In this document: positions 63,969 through 64,000 of the stretch, one piece after another
Numbering within the stretch: the stretch's first letter is position 1
Layout: every line of letters begins with the position of its first letter
NCBI GenBank assembly: GCA_026119855.1
Contig: JAOWBW010000379.1
Coordinates: 579,301 to 643,300, forward strand
Direction of reading: 5' to 3'
DNA length: 64,000 bases
Origin: Campanula takesimana
Taxonomy: Eukaryota > Streptophyta > Magnoliopsida > Asterales > Campanulaceae
The notes under the pieces: generated by a model
Seen by the model: only the letters and a program-made list of their open reading frames with translations
Databases searched by the model: none
What the model was told of the DNA's origin: nothing
Position numbers and translations under genes: made by a program

Positions 63969-64000
63969 TGTTGTGTTTCCTATCAACATGCGCAGCGGAA
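63969..64000 (-). repeat. Ty1/copia 5' LTR of copy D, runs off the window
   Basis: TGTTGTGTTTCCTATCAACATG: its first 22 bases follow the LTR at 22568 (TGTTGGGTTTCCTATCAACATG) more closely than the LTRs at 52539 and 60355. Confidence 0.85.

Overview
This is plant nuclear DNA, almost certainly from a eudicot with a repeat-rich genome. I find no host gene, no tRNA, no rRNA and no bacterial-type feature. Nearly every recognisable segment is an LTR retrotransposon (Ty1/copia and Ty3/gypsy) or a fragment of one, with one non-autonomous Helitron and one Stowaway-like MITE. The species cannot be read from the sequence.

Layout. 1-8580: a + strand copia LTR remnant (91-~1350), an old SIRE-like copia 5' LTR with a decayed gag (1596-4862), then AT-rich sequence without recognisable genes. 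8581-16782: a truncated copia LTR, a decayed Athila-like gypsy on the minus strand (9146-14869), and a minus-strand copia 3' LTR with the end of its RNase H. 16783-22567: the end of another gypsy element (polypurine tract plus partial LTR), then a decayed Tat-type gypsy on the + strand. It is cut inside its second RNase H by a copia LTR at 22568. 22568-64000: a stack of related minus-strand copia elements. Inside one of them sits an Ogre/Tat-like gypsy (25217-47826, 5-bp target duplication CAGCC). Inside the 5' LTR of that element sits a SIRE-like copia (25488-38602, target duplication CGGTT). A second copia copy (54056-58903) carries a Helitron (56162-57319) with a MITE nested in it.

How the parts work. 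The large elements carry gag, protease, RT/RNase H and, except in the Ogre-like and Athila-like copies, integrase. Most pol genes are broken. Three lineages also carry an accessory ORF: a two-exon gene in the SIRE-like element, an antisense plant-mobile-domain-like ORF in the Ogre-like element, and an ATHILA ORF-1-like ORF. Each lies behind its own candidate internal promoter or motif cluster.

Main observation. Most of the LTR promoters, and the regions upstream of the accessory ORFs, carry a compact cluster of CpG-rich, often palindromic short motifs in otherwise AT-rich DNA. In five copia LTR copies the cluster lies about 85-95 bp upstream of the TATA box. The motif is family-specific: GACCGCA in SIRE, GCGGCCGC/GCGGTCGC or GGTCCGGCCGG in the other copia family, GCGCGCGCCTCC in the Ogre-like element. 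Several families share a core CGRCCG. Sister copia LTRs carry different motifs in the same slot. I read these as family-specific, turning-over promoter elements reused in front of accessory genes; the function is inferred, not shown.
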